NCBI RefSeq assembly: GCF_030297675.1 | Contig: NZ_AP028142.1 | Location: 124,001-188,000, forward strand | Origin: Polynucleobacter sp. HIN11 | Lineage (GTDB): Bacteria > Pseudomonadota > Gammaproteobacteria > Burkholderiales > Burkholderiaceae | Direction of reading: 5' to 3' | Length of the DNA stretch: 64,000 nt | Shown here: positions 17,921 to 26,241 of the stretch, in pieces | How the letters are laid out: each line of letters opens with the position of its first letter | Position numbering within the stretch: position 1 is the first letter of the stretch | The notes under the pieces: generated by a model | The model's input: only the letters and a program-made list of their open reading frames with translations | Told to the model about the DNA's origin: nothing | The model's database searches: none | Program-made: the position numbers and the translations under genes

Positions 17921-18939
17921 TGTCAGCATCACCAACGATCTCTCCATTGGTTCAGGTTAAGCCAAGTGCACCCAATGCCTATCCAATCTGGACACTGGAG
18001 CAGGTTGCGGCATTGTTTGAGCTCCCATTTCATGAGTTGATGTTTCGGGCTCAGGAAACCCATCGTCAATATTTTCCTGAGGGTGATGTGGAATTGGCCA
18101 CCTTGTTATCCATTAAGACCGGGGGTTGTCCGGAGGATTGTGGGTATTGCCCCCAAGCGGCCCGCTATCACACCGATGTGAAGGCAACTAAACTCCTAGA
18201 TTTAGATGAAGTACTAGAGGCTGCCAAAGCAGCCAAAGCAGCTGGCTCCAACCGTTTTTGTATGGGCGCTGCATGGCGAGAGCCCAAGGATCGTGATGTT
18301 GAAAAAGTAGCCGCTATGATTCGGGGTGTTAAGGAGTTAGGGCTTGAGACTTGCGCTACGCTTGGAATGCTAGAAGCCAATCAGGCTAAGGCTTTGCGGG
18401 ATGCGGGCCTGGATTTTTATAACCATAATTTAGATACCAGCGAGGATTTTTATCCGAATGTGATTCAGACCCGCAACTATCAGGATCGTTTGGATACTTT
18501 GCAGCATGTTCGTGATGCTGGAATGTCGGTATGTTGCGGCGGGATTGTGGGGATGGGGGAGTCGAGGGAGCAGCGCGTCGCATTCATTGCACGCTTGGCG
18601 AATCTAAATCCTTACCCAGAATCCGTGCCGATCAATCATTTAGTGCCGGTTGCTGGCACCCCGTTGGCCGATCAGCCCAGATTAGACCCCTTGGAATTTG
18701 TGCGAACCATTGCTGTTGCCCGGATTACCATGCCTCAGGCCCGAGTTCGATTATCAGCGGGTCGTCAAGAGCTTGGAAAAGCTGTGCAAGCCATGTGTTT
18801 TCAGGCGGGCGCAAACTCCATCTTCTATGGCGACCAGTTGCTCACCACCGGCAATCCAGAGGCACTGGCCGATCGCCAATTGCTCGCAGAGCTTGGTCTA
18901 AAAACCAAGGAAAGCTGCAAGGCTGAAGTGCAAGTATGA
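17920..18939 (+). CDS. bioB: biotin synthase
   Basis: A radical SAM enzyme inserting sulfur into dethiobiotin. The radical SAM cluster motif is C70-x3-C74-x2-C77 in GGCPEDCGYCPQ, counting from ATG 17920 (339 residues). The frame is open to 17839, but those 27 residues would overlap bioA and have no family counterpart. Other BioB blocks are FCMGAAWREPKDRD, YNHNLDTSEDFYP, CCGGIVGMGE and LSAGRQELG with the arginine that ligates the 2Fe-2S cluster. It overlaps coq7 by 4 bp. No bioC or bioH pimeloyl gene is present in the window. Confidence 0.96.
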   Translation: MSASPTISPLVQVKPSAPNAYPIWTLEQVAALFELPFHELMFRAQETHRQYFPEGDVELATLLSIKTGGCPEDCGYCPQAARYHTDVKATKLLDLDEVLEAAKAAKAAGSNRFCMGAAWREPKDRDVEKVAAMIRGVKELGLETCATLGMLEANQAKALRDAGLDFYNHNLDTSEDFYPNVIQTRNYQDRLDTLQHVRDAGMSVCCGGIVGMGESREQRVAFIARLANLNPYPESVPINHLVPVAGTPLADQPRLDPLEFVRTIAVARITMPQARVRLSAGRQELGKAVQAMCFQAGANSIFYGDQLLTTGNPEALADRQLLAELGLKTKESCKAEVQV

Positions 18940-19619
18940 GTCGTTCAAACCCCATCAATTTGAGCCCAATCGATCATTTGATTGGTGAGTTTGATACTGC
19001 ATTGCGCGCTATTGCTGGCGGTGCCAATTATAGTCGGCCAGTCCCTAAGGCCAATATTCAAGAAGGATTAAATGAAGAGCAAGTGCTCACTTCAGATCTT
19101 GATTTAAGCCCGAAAGACCGCACCCATGTGGCTGGTTTAATGCGTGTCAATCATGTTGGTGAGGTGTGTGCCCAGGCGCTCTACCAATCTCAAAAATTAC
19201 TAGCTAAGACACCTGAAACCCGCGCCTTATTGGATCAGGCAGCCAAAGAAGAGATGGATCACATGGCATGGTGCGAGGAGCGCCTCAAAGAGCTGGACTC
19301 TCGCCCCAGTCTCTTGAATCCATTGTGGTATGCGGGGGCATTTGGAATCGGGTTGGTCGCGGGGTTAGCAGGTGATCGCTGGAGTTTAGGATTTGTAGCA
19401 GAAACGGAGAAGCAGGTGGAGCGGCATTTGAATGATCACCTTGAGAAGCTCCCTGAAGCTGACCTTCGTTCTCGAGCCATTGTGGAGCAGATGCGGATTG
19501 ATGAAATTGAGCATGGTGCAAGCGCAATCGCTGCTGGTGGGCAAGAATTACCCCAACCCATTCAGACGCTCATGGCGGGTATTTCTAAAATCATGACAAC
19601 GACCGCTTATAAAATCTAG
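18936..19619 (+). CDS. coq7: 3-demethoxyubiquinol 3-hydroxylase
   Basis: A 227-residue diiron hydroxylase that acts late in ubiquinone synthesis, the alternative to UbiF in many betaproteobacteria. The ferritin-like ExxH iron ligands are seen in VNHVGEVCAQ, KEEMDHMAWCEERL and MRIDEIEHGASA. A hydrophobic membrane-binding stretch (YAGAFGIGLVAGLAGD) lies near 128-143. The start ATG overlaps the bioB stop (ATGA), so it is probably translated from the bioB message. The 239-bp region after it leads into the dcw cluster. Confidence 0.94.
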   Translation: MSRSNPINLSPIDHLIGEFDTALRAIAGGANYSRPVPKANIQEGLNEEQVLTSDLDLSPKDRTHVAGLMRVNHVGEVCAQALYQSQKLLAKTPETRALLDQAAKEEMDHMAWCEERLKELDSRPSLLNPLWYAGAFGIGLVAGLAGDRWSLGFVAETEKQVERHLNDHLEKLPEADLRSRAIVEQMRIDEIEHGASAIAAGGQELPQPIQTLMAGISKIMTTTAYKI

Positions 19620-19689
19620 TATTACTGTTCTTTTATACAGGCTTTTCAGGGCACTCCCCCTATATACCTAAAGACGTATCTTAGCTATA

Positions 19690-19764
19690 GATTACAAGTA
19701 CTTGTTTTAGGTCATAATTTTAATTTACGATTATTTTGCAAAGCTTCTCTAAGTATTTGTAATC
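19690..19764. promoter_or_regulatory. pair of inverted 14-bp sites upstream of mraZ
   Basis: GATTACAAGTACTT (19690-19703) and AAGTATTTGTAATC (19751-19764) match in inverted orientation at 13 of 14 positions. The first also contains the perfect 12-bp palindrome ACAAGTACTTGT at 19694-19705. They lie 36-110 bp upstream of the mraZ -35 box in an AT-rich region without ORFs. Binding sites for an upstream regulator or a second promoter are plausible; the factor is unknown. Confidence 0.35.
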
Positions 19765-19799
19765 ACTAGAGAATTTGCTAAAAATTTACCCAAAAATAC

Positions 19800-19828
19800 T
19801 TGACCCTGTAGGAAGCTTCCTCTAAAGT
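19800..19828 (+). promoter_or_regulatory. sigma-70 type promoter of the mraZ/dcw cluster
   Basis: A -35 box TTGACC (19800-19805) and -10 box TAAAGT (19823-19828) are separated by 17 bp. The spacer contains the palindrome GGAAGCTTCC (19811-19820). Transcription would begin near 19835, inside the MraZ box array. This is the only strong promoter-like sequence seen for the 15 genes that follow. Confidence 0.6.
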
Positions 19829-19854
19829 GGGAGGAAGTGTGAAAAAGTGGGGTA
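19825..19854 (+). promoter_or_regulatory. MraZ operator: three 10-bp direct repeats
   Basis: Three consecutive 10-bp units, AAGTGGGAGG, AAGTGTGAAA and AAGTGGGGTA (19825-19834, 19835-19844, 19845-19854), repeat the core AAGTG(G/T)G with exact helical phasing. They overlap the -10 box and the predicted start of transcription and end 4 bp before the mraZ start codon. MraZ is known to bind such TGGGN-type repeats upstream of its own gene, so autoregulation of the cluster is strongly suggested. Confidence 0.75.
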
Positions 19855-19858
19855 AATT

Positions 19859-20287
19859 TTGTTTCAAGGCGCTTCAGCTCTCAATATCGATGCAAAAGGT
19901 CGCATGTCGGTGCCAGCAAGGCATCGCGATGCCTTATTGCTGCAGGGCGAGGGTCGCGTCACCCTAACCAAGCACCCCGACGGATGTTTGTTGCTATTTC
20001 CCAGGCCCGAATGGGAAGCATTTCGGGCTCGGGTTGCGCAATTGCCAATGGACGCGCATTGGTGGCGCCGAATCTTCTTAGGTAACGCCGCGGAAATTGA
20101 TTTAGATGGCGCTGGGCGAGTTCTGATTACACCTGAGTTACGCACCGCTGCAAACATTGAACGTGAAATTATGTTGTTGGGAATGGGTTCGCATCTAGAG
20201 ATCTGGGATGCAAACACGTATGCAGCAAAAGAGCAGGCAGCAATTGCGCAGGGCATGCCAGACGCATTAAAACAATTTACCTTTTGA
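19859..20287 (+). CDS. mraZ: transcriptional regulator MraZ
   Basis: A 142-residue protein with two AbrB/SpoVT-like halves, normally a ring-shaped repressor of the dcw cluster. The start is a TTG giving MFQGASALNIDAKGRMSVP, the expected family N-terminus; GTGGGG lies just upstream and doubles as the third MraZ box, so ribosome binding and operator overlap. The DAKGR and DGAGRVLI turns are conserved. It is the first gene of the cluster, with rsmH 12 bp downstream. Confidence 0.94.
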   Translation: MFQGASALNIDAKGRMSVPARHRDALLLQGEGRVTLTKHPDGCLLLFPRPEWEAFRARVAQLPMDAHWWRRIFLGNAAEIDLDGAGRVLITPELRTAANIEREIMLLGMGSHLEIWDANTYAAKEQAAIAQGMPDALKQFTF

Positions 20288-20299
20288 TGATCGGGCGCC

Positions 20300-21235
20300 A
20301 TGAACAATATCCATCGCCCAGTATTACTGGCCGAGGCAGTCACCGCCATGATCAGCGGACCATCTTTTCAGCCCAACTCTGCCGTATTCATCGATGGAAC
20401 TTTTGGTCGAGGGGGTCATACGCAAGCGCTCTTGGATGTGATTGGCCAGGAGAGCAAGCTTATCGCATTCGACAAGGATCCAGAAGCCATTGCCAAAGCC
20501 CAATCGCTTTGCGATCCACGTCTGCAAATCATTCATTCCAGTTTTGCCAACATCGAGCAGCATATTCAGGGGGCATCAGTCGATGCGGTGTTACTCGACT
20601 TAGGCATCAGCTCACCACAAATCGATACACCGGAACGGGGATTCTCATTTCGGTTCGAGGGCCCGCTTGATATGCGCATGGATACGACACGCGGAATCTC
20701 AGCGCGGGAATGGCTCGCCAGCGCAGCAGTCAAAGAGATTACTCAGGTGATTAAAACCTTTGGTGAGGAGCGATTCGCAACGTCCATCGCGCGTGCCATA
20801 GTAAAGCAACGTGAAGAGGGGCATTCTGTTCAAACCACTAAAGCCTTGGCAGATTTGATTGCAAGCGTAGTGAAAACGCGTGAGCCAGGACAGGATCCAG
20901 CAACTCGAACATTTCAGGCGATTCGGATTTTTATTAATCAAGAATTAACCGATCTTGAGAAGGGTCTAGCAGCTGCACTTAAAGTATTAAAAGCCGGCGG
21001 TCGATTGGTAGTAATTAGTTTTCATTCACTCGAGGACCGCATTGTGAAGCAGTTCATGCAAGCGCATGCGCAAGTGAACATCCCTCGAGAATTGCCGATA
21101 CGAGCAAAAGATTTACCGCAGAGCGATTTAGAAATCATTGCTCGGGTTAAGCCAAGCGATAGTGAGATTAATGAAAATCCTCGGGCCCGTTCGGCGGTGA
21201 TGCGCGTTGCGCAGAAAAGAGGTGCTCTCGTATGA
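20300..21235 (+). CDS. rsmH: 16S rRNA (cytosine1402-N4)-methyltransferase
   Basis: A 311-residue SAM-dependent methyltransferase (MraW). The SAM site appears as FIDGTFGRGGHTQALL near 30-45 and FDKDPEAIAKA near 55-65. VDAVLLDLGISSPQID and the RGFSFRFEGPLDMRMD block at 113-128 are family signatures, and the C-terminus has VISFHSLEDRIVK. It overlaps ftsL by 4 bp. It modifies the ribosomal P site with RsmI. Confidence 0.97.
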   Translation: MNNIHRPVLLAEAVTAMISGPSFQPNSAVFIDGTFGRGGHTQALLDVIGQESKLIAFDKDPEAIAKAQSLCDPRLQIIHSSFANIEQHIQGASVDAVLLDLGISSPQIDTPERGFSFRFEGPLDMRMDTTRGISAREWLASAAVKEITQVIKTFGEERFATSIARAIVKQREEGHSVQTTKALADLIASVVKTREPGQDPATRTFQAIRIFINQELTDLEKGLAAALKVLKAGGRLVVISFHSLEDRIVKQFMQAHAQVNIPRELPIRAKDLPQSDLEIIARVKPSDSEINENPRARSAVMRVAQKRGALV

Positions 21236-21498
21236 ATCGCGCCACGCTAAGCCTACTTGTATTACTACTAATTTGTGCATTGTCGCTGGTTACTTCTCAA
21301 CAAAAAACGAGAAAGTTATTTGTGTCCTTGGAGCGCGCCCAAGCACAAGAGCGTCGACTCAATCAAGAATGGTTACGGTTGGAGTTTGAGCAGCGTAATC
21401 TTTCCAAATCAGCTCGTATTCGTGATGTGGCTCGCAATCAATTGCGGATGAGCCCGATTACTCCAGATCGCACTCTCTACTTTAAGGAAGGTCTATGA
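21232..21498 (+). CDS. ftsL: cell division protein FtsL
   Basis: An 88-residue bitopic membrane protein with a hydrophobic helix near 4-22 (ATLSLLVLLLICALSLVTS) and a periplasmic coiled-coil segment rich in Gln, Glu, Arg and Leu (about 25-65). FtsL forms the FtsQLB complex that activates septal wall synthesis. Sequence identity in the family is low; the assignment rests on size, topology and position between rsmH and ftsI, each overlapping by 4 bp. Confidence 0.92.
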   Translation: MNRATLSLLVLLLICALSLVTSQQKTRKLFVSLERAQAQERRLNQEWLRLEFEQRNLSKSARIRDVARNQLRMSPITPDRTLYFKEGL

Positions 21499-23255
21499 AA
21501 CCGGTAGGTTTCTCGACCTCTCCAAATGTTGTGTTGCGACTGCCAATGTGGCGTTCGCGACTGATGCTGTTCCTCTTGTTTATCGCATTCGCAGCCTTGG
21601 TCATTCGTGCATTTTGGATTCAGGGCCCAGGCAATGGATTTTATGAAGCCAAAGCGGTCAAGGGTGTGCAGCGCGAGATTGAGATGCGCGCTACGCGTGG
21701 AAAAATTTTGGATCGCAATGGTCAGTTAATTGCAACAAGCCTTGAAGCAAAGGCTGTGATTGCTTACACGGATAATATTCCAGCCGATCTTGCGCCTGAG
21801 AAAATTACGCAGCTTGCCAAGCTCTTGGAGATGAGTGAGGCAGAGATAAAGAAGCGTTTTGCCGATGAGCGCAATCAAGTATTTTTAAAGCGTCAGGTTG
21901 ATCCTGAGGTTGCTCAACAAATCCGTCGTTTAGAAATTCCAGGAATTGGATTGAATAATGAGTATCGTCGCCATTACCCAGAAGGGGAGGCGATGGCTCA
22001 CGTAGTTGGCTTTACGAATGTGGAGGACCGCGGTCAAGAAGGAATTGAGCTGGCGCGCGATAAAGACTTGGCGGCTCAGCCAGGGAAACGACGGGTTGTA
22101 GTCGATCGCTTGGGCCGGATAGTGAATGACATTGCGATCTTGCAATTTCCACAAGATGGCCAAGATCTCCAACTCTCGATTGATAGCAAGATTCAGTACA
22201 TTGCATATAACGCGTTAAAGAGTGCCGTTGAAAAGCATCGTGCCAAGGCCGGTGGCGCGGTAGTGCTGGATGTGCGCACTGGAGAAATTTTGGCATTGGC
22301 TAATTGGCCAAGCTATAACCCCAACTCGCGTAAAGCACTGACTGGTGAGCAGCTACGTAATCGAGTATTGACCGATACCTTTGAGCCAGGCTCCACGATG
22401 AAGCCTTTCCCCGTTGCGCTTGCGCTTGAGCAAGGTAAGGTGCAGCCTGAAACCAATATGACCATTGGTCAAAAGTTATTAGTAGGCCCCAAACCGATTA
22501 CGGATACGCATCCCTATGGAATGTTGACGGTATCCCAAGTGATTCAGAAATCGAGCAATATCGGCACTGCAAAATTAGCGCTGCAGCTTGAACCTCGTGA
22601 GATGTGGGATTTATTTGCGGCCGTTGGTTTTGGCCAGGCCCCGAACATTGGATTCCCTGGCGCAGTGGCAGGGCGCTTGCATCCATATCAAAAATGGGGC
22701 CAAAGTGATCAAGCTCGTATGTCCTTTGGATATGGAATATCCACATCATTATTTCAATTGGCACGCGCTTACACGATTTTTGCTCGCGATGGCGAGTTGG
22801 TACCTACCACCATTTTGCGTAGCCCAGATTACAAACCGGGCACTCGAGTGATTACGGCTAAGTCCGCGATTGAGATGCGCAATATGTTAGAAACCGTTAC
22901 CGAGCAAGGCGGCACAGCATTGACTGCGCGCGCAGAGGGATTTCGGGTTGGTGGAAAAACCGGTACCTCACATAAGGTTGAAGGTAAAGGCTACGCTTCC
23001 AATAAGTATCGAGCATTCTTTGTTGGCTTGGCACCGATTAGCGCCCCGCGCATTGTGGTTGCGGTGATGGTTGATGAACCCACCGTTGGTGGTTATTACG
23101 GTGGCCAGGTTGCTGCACCCGTGTTCTCAACGATTGTGAGCGAGACTTTGCGTAGCTTGAACGTCACTCCCGATATGAATGAACGCACGGTGGTACAGGC
23201 GCCGGATGCACAACCGGTAACTAGTGCGTTACAAAAAGTGGCGCTGAAGCAATGA
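21495..23255 (+). CDS. ftsI: septal peptidoglycan transpeptidase FtsI (PBP3)
   Basis: A 586-residue class B penicillin-binding protein. A membrane anchor lies near 22-42 and the pedestal domain begins with ATRGKILDRNGQLIATS near 65-81. The transpeptidase motifs are STMK with Ser300, the SSN triad near 355 and KTGT with Lys488. It crosslinks septal wall together with FtsW, encoded further down. The stop overlaps murE by 4 bp. Confidence 0.97.
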   Translation: MKPVGFSTSPNVVLRLPMWRSRLMLFLLFIAFAALVIRAFWIQGPGNGFYEAKAVKGVQREIEMRATRGKILDRNGQLIATSLEAKAVIAYTDNIPADLAPEKITQLAKLLEMSEAEIKKRFADERNQVFLKRQVDPEVAQQIRRLEIPGIGLNNEYRRHYPEGEAMAHVVGFTNVEDRGQEGIELARDKDLAAQPGKRRVVVDRLGRIVNDIAILQFPQDGQDLQLSIDSKIQYIAYNALKSAVEKHRAKAGGAVVLDVRTGEILALANWPSYNPNSRKALTGEQLRNRVLTDTFEPGSTMKPFPVALALEQGKVQPETNMTIGQKLLVGPKPITDTHPYGMLTVSQVIQKSSNIGTAKLALQLEPREMWDLFAAVGFGQAPNIGFPGAVAGRLHPYQKWGQSDQARMSFGYGISTSLFQLARAYTIFARDGELVPTTILRSPDYKPGTRVITAKSAIEMRNMLETVTEQGGTALTARAEGFRVGGKTGTSHKVEGKGYASNKYRAFFVGLAPISAPRIVVAVMVDEPTVGGYYGGQVAAPVFSTIVSETLRSLNVTPDMNERTVVQAPDAQPVTSALQKVALKQ

Positions 23256-24793
23256 TGGCCAATACTCAAATGACCCATCGAGATATATTGCCTTATTTAA
23301 GGCAAAGCCTTGCACCCAGCGCCAAATTAGTTGCCGATACTCGCCTAATTACAAAAGGCGATGTATTTCTGGCTTACTCGGTTGGGCACGGGAAGGCCCT
23401 CCGAGATGGACGAATCTATATCGCTCAGGCACTCTCCCGAGGGGCTGCTTACGTGTTGTATCAACCGCAGACCGATGAAGGCCAAAGTGTCGCTTGGGAA
23501 ACGGATTTAGATGAGCGTTGTATTGCGGTTCCCGAGCTTGCTCAATATGCTGGGTGGTTAAGCTCAGAGTGGTATGGCAAACCCAGCGAAGTGATGCCGG
23601 TGATTGGCGTGACTGGCACGAATGGTAAGACCAGTGTGACCCAATGGCTTGCACAATGTTTATCCGATAGAGCTGCCGTGATCGGTACACTCGGTAGTGG
23701 CTTTCCAAACCAATTACAAGGACTGGGGTACACCACCCCAGATGCGCCCCGCTTACAAATGGAGCTTGCTAGCTTAAAAGCAAAAGGGGCTGAATATATT
23801 GCACTCGAGGTATCTTCACATGCCCTAGAGCAAGGACGTGTGAATGGCACTCACTTTGCTTGCGCCGTCTTTACGAATCTTAGCCGTGATCACTTGGATT
23901 ATCACGGCAGCATGGCAGAGTATGGTGCCGCAAAAGCCCGACTTTTTCTTGATTTTCATCCAAAGAATGTCGTTATCAATATTGATGATTCTTTTGGACG
24001 CGAGCTACTAATGAGAATGGCGACGCGCGAGGGTGTGGAGATTTGGGCATACGGTATGTCTCAAAGCTCATTTCAGGGATTAGAAAAATTACAAAGCCGG
24101 TTCAAAGCTATATATTTTCAGGAGCACATCTTTGGAACGAATGCCTATCAATGTCAGTTGAGTATTGATGGGGTCAATCATTTAGCCACTATTCCCGTAT
24201 TGGGCATATTTAATTTAAGTAATGCCTTGGCCGTGATTTCAACCTTGATGGTTTTTGGAATTCCAGATGCCCTAAAACGTCTCTCTAACCTAAAACCTGT
24301 TTTAGGTCGTATGGAAGTGATTCATAGTGATCGCGCAGACACTCCATTGTTGGTAGTTGATTACGCCCATACCCCCGACGCATTGCAAAAAGTTTTAGAA
24401 ACATTAAAACCAATTGCACAAGGACGCGGAGGAAAACTGGTGTGCGTATTTGGCTGTGGTGGAGACAGGGATCAAGAAAAGCGCCCCATGATGGGAGCAG
24501 TTGCGCAATCGATTGCTGATCATGTGATCGTTACGAGTGATAACCCACGCTCCGAAGATCCGCAGGTCATAATGGACATGATTGTGGCTGGGATGGGTGA
24601 CCATCACACCTCATCCGTTGAGCTCATTGCAGATCGTGCTGCAGCGATCATGACTGCCGTTAGACAAGCTCAAGCTCAAGATGTTGTTCTGGTTGCCGGT
24701 AAGGGCCATGAGACTACCCAAGAAATTCAGGGGAAACGCTTTGACTTTTCAGATCAAGCGCATTTGCGTTTAGTGAGCGGAGGGTCGGTTTGA
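23252..24793 (+). CDS. murE: UDP-MurNAc-L-Ala-D-Glu:meso-diaminopimelate ligase
   Basis: A 513-residue Mur ligase adding the third amino acid of the stem peptide. The ATP loop GTNGKTSV is near 122-129. The DNPR motif (SDNPRSEDP, near 428-436) marks selectivity for meso-diaminopimelate over lysine. YTTPDAPRL and the carbamylated-lysine region are also present. Two adjacent ATGs (23252, 23255) overlap the ftsI stop, so either could be the start. murF begins on its stop codon. Confidence 0.96.
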   Translation: MMANTQMTHRDILPYLRQSLAPSAKLVADTRLITKGDVFLAYSVGHGKALRDGRIYIAQALSRGAAYVLYQPQTDEGQSVAWETDLDERCIAVPELAQYAGWLSSEWYGKPSEVMPVIGVTGTNGKTSVTQWLAQCLSDRAAVIGTLGSGFPNQLQGLGYTTPDAPRLQMELASLKAKGAEYIALEVSSHALEQGRVNGTHFACAVFTNLSRDHLDYHGSMAEYGAAKARLFLDFHPKNVVINIDDSFGRELLMRMATREGVEIWAYGMSQSSFQGLEKLQSRFKAIYFQEHIFGTNAYQCQLSIDGVNHLATIPVLGIFNLSNALAVISTLMVFGIPDALKRLSNLKPVLGRMEVIHSDRADTPLLVVDYAHTPDALQKVLETLKPIAQGRGGKLVCVFGCGGDRDQEKRPMMGAVAQSIADHVIVTSDNPRSEDPQVIMDMIVAGMGDHHTSSVELIADRAAAIMTAVRQAQAQDVVLVAGKGHETTQEIQGKRFDFSDQAHLRLVSGGSV

Positions 24794-26241
24794 TGCAAGC
24801 CATTCCAACCATGACCAATCTTGCTCATATCCATGCCTTACTTCCAAATAGTCAATTGCACAACATTGGCATAGTTGAAGCACGTGATCAACTAATTAGT
24901 CAGGTCGGAACTGATAGTCGTAACCTTTCCGCTGGAGAACTCTTTGTAGCACTTAAAGGCGATCGCTTTGATGCGCACAACTTTTTAAGTGCTGTGGCCG
25001 AGCAGGGTGCTTCTGCTGCCTTGATTAGTGAGAAAACAACGTGCCCAACAAGTTTGCCAGCAGTTTATGTAGAAGATACCCGCAAGGGGCTTGGTGAGCT
25101 AGCCGCCGCATGGAGAGCCCAGTTTGGATTGCCTCTAGCGGTAGTGACCGGAAGTAATGGCAAAACAACCGTAAAGGAAATGATTGCAGCAATCTTTAGA
25201 GAAGCGGTTGATCCTACTGAATTACTTGTGACCGAAGGTAATCTCAATAACGATATTGGTTTGCCGCTCACATTATTGAAGCTACGCCCTTCGCATCGGT
25301 TGGCCGTGATAGAACTGGGCATGAATCATCCAGGAGAGACCGCCGAGCTAGCAGCGATCGCTCGGCCAACCATTGCATTAATTAATAATGCGCAGCGGGA
25401 ACATCAAGAGTTCATGGAAACCGTTGATGCTGTGGCGCGTGAACATGCAGATGCTTTACGCGCACTCCGGTCTGATGGCGTGGGCGTATTTCCGGCAGAT
25501 ACCCTATATAGCGGGCTTTGGAAAGATGCTTGCGCCTCCAAACGGTATGTAGAGTTTCGCTGGTTAGATCAGATACCTAATGCAAATTTAGTATCAGCTT
25601 CCGTGGTTGATGGTTATTTACTTGCGGATGGTCAGATCGAAGTGCGAACATCGACTGGCTCAATTCAGGTGAAACTTAATACGCTGGGCGAGCATAACTA
25701 CCGTAATGCCATAGCCGCCAGCGCAGTCGCGATTGCCGCACAAATTCCGTTAGTGCAAATTAAAGCGGGCTTAGAGAAATTCATGCCTGTATCGGGTCGG
25801 ATGCAGCGCATCACGATTTCCCAGAATATCGAACTCATCAACGATACCTATAACGCCAATCCAGATTCGGTCGTAGCCGCCGTTAAGTCATTGGCCGCTC
25901 TTCGTGGTGAGCGTTATTTGGTTTTGGGTGATATGGGAGAAGTGGGTTCGCAGGGTCCCGCTTTTCATCAGGAACTTGGGAAGTACGCTGCGCAATGCGG
26001 TATTGAGCATTTCATGTCGATTGGTTCTCTAACGAAAGAAAGTCATGCAGCATATTTACGTGAGAGACCTACTGGGGATTCACGTCATTTTGATGACATT
26101 GATTTATTGAATCGCGAGTTGCTTCAGAATCTGCGGCAATCTGACCAACGTAATGTTTGTATCTTAGTTAAAGGATCCCGATTTATGCGGATGGAGCGGG
26201 TAGTGCAAGCTCTCATTGAGGGAGTGAAACCATGCTCTTGA
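24793..26241 (+). CDS. murF: UDP-MurNAc-tripeptide:D-Ala-D-Ala ligase
   Basis: A Mur ligase of 482 residues from ATG 24793, which shares one base with the murE TGA stop; the frame is also open from TTG 24790. The P-loop is GSNGKTTVKEM near 120-130, followed by NLNNDIGLPLTLL and ELGMNHPGE, with DTYNANPDS in the C-terminal domain. It adds D-Ala-D-Ala, the product of ddl encoded downstream, to complete the UDP-MurNAc pentapeptide. It overlaps mraY by 10 bp. Confidence 0.96.
   Translation: MQAIPTMTNLAHIHALLPNSQLHNIGIVEARDQLISQVGTDSRNLSAGELFVALKGDRFDAHNFLSAVAEQGASAALISEKTTCPTSLPAVYVEDTRKGLGELAAAWRAQFGLPLAVVTGSNGKTTVKEMIAAIFREAVDPTELLVTEGNLNNDIGLPLTLLKLRPSHRLAVIELGMNHPGETAELAAIARPTIALINNAQREHQEFMETVDAVAREHADALRALRSDGVGVFPADTLYSGLWKDACASKRYVEFRWLDQIPNANLVSASVVDGYLLADGQIEVRTSTGSIQVKLNTLGEHNYRNAIAASAVAIAAQIPLVQIKAGLEKFMPVSGRMQRITISQNIELINDTYNANPDSVVAAVKSLAALRGERYLVLGDMGEVGSQGPAFHQELGKYAAQCGIEHFMSIGSLTKESHAAYLRERPTGDSRHFDDIDLLNRELLQNLRQSDQRNVCILVKGSRFMRMERVVQALIEGVKPCS

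Noticed and set aside
19864..20349. 161-codon minus-strand ORF opposite mraZ
   Set aside because: Overlaps conserved mraZ and the rsmH start; no domain seen.
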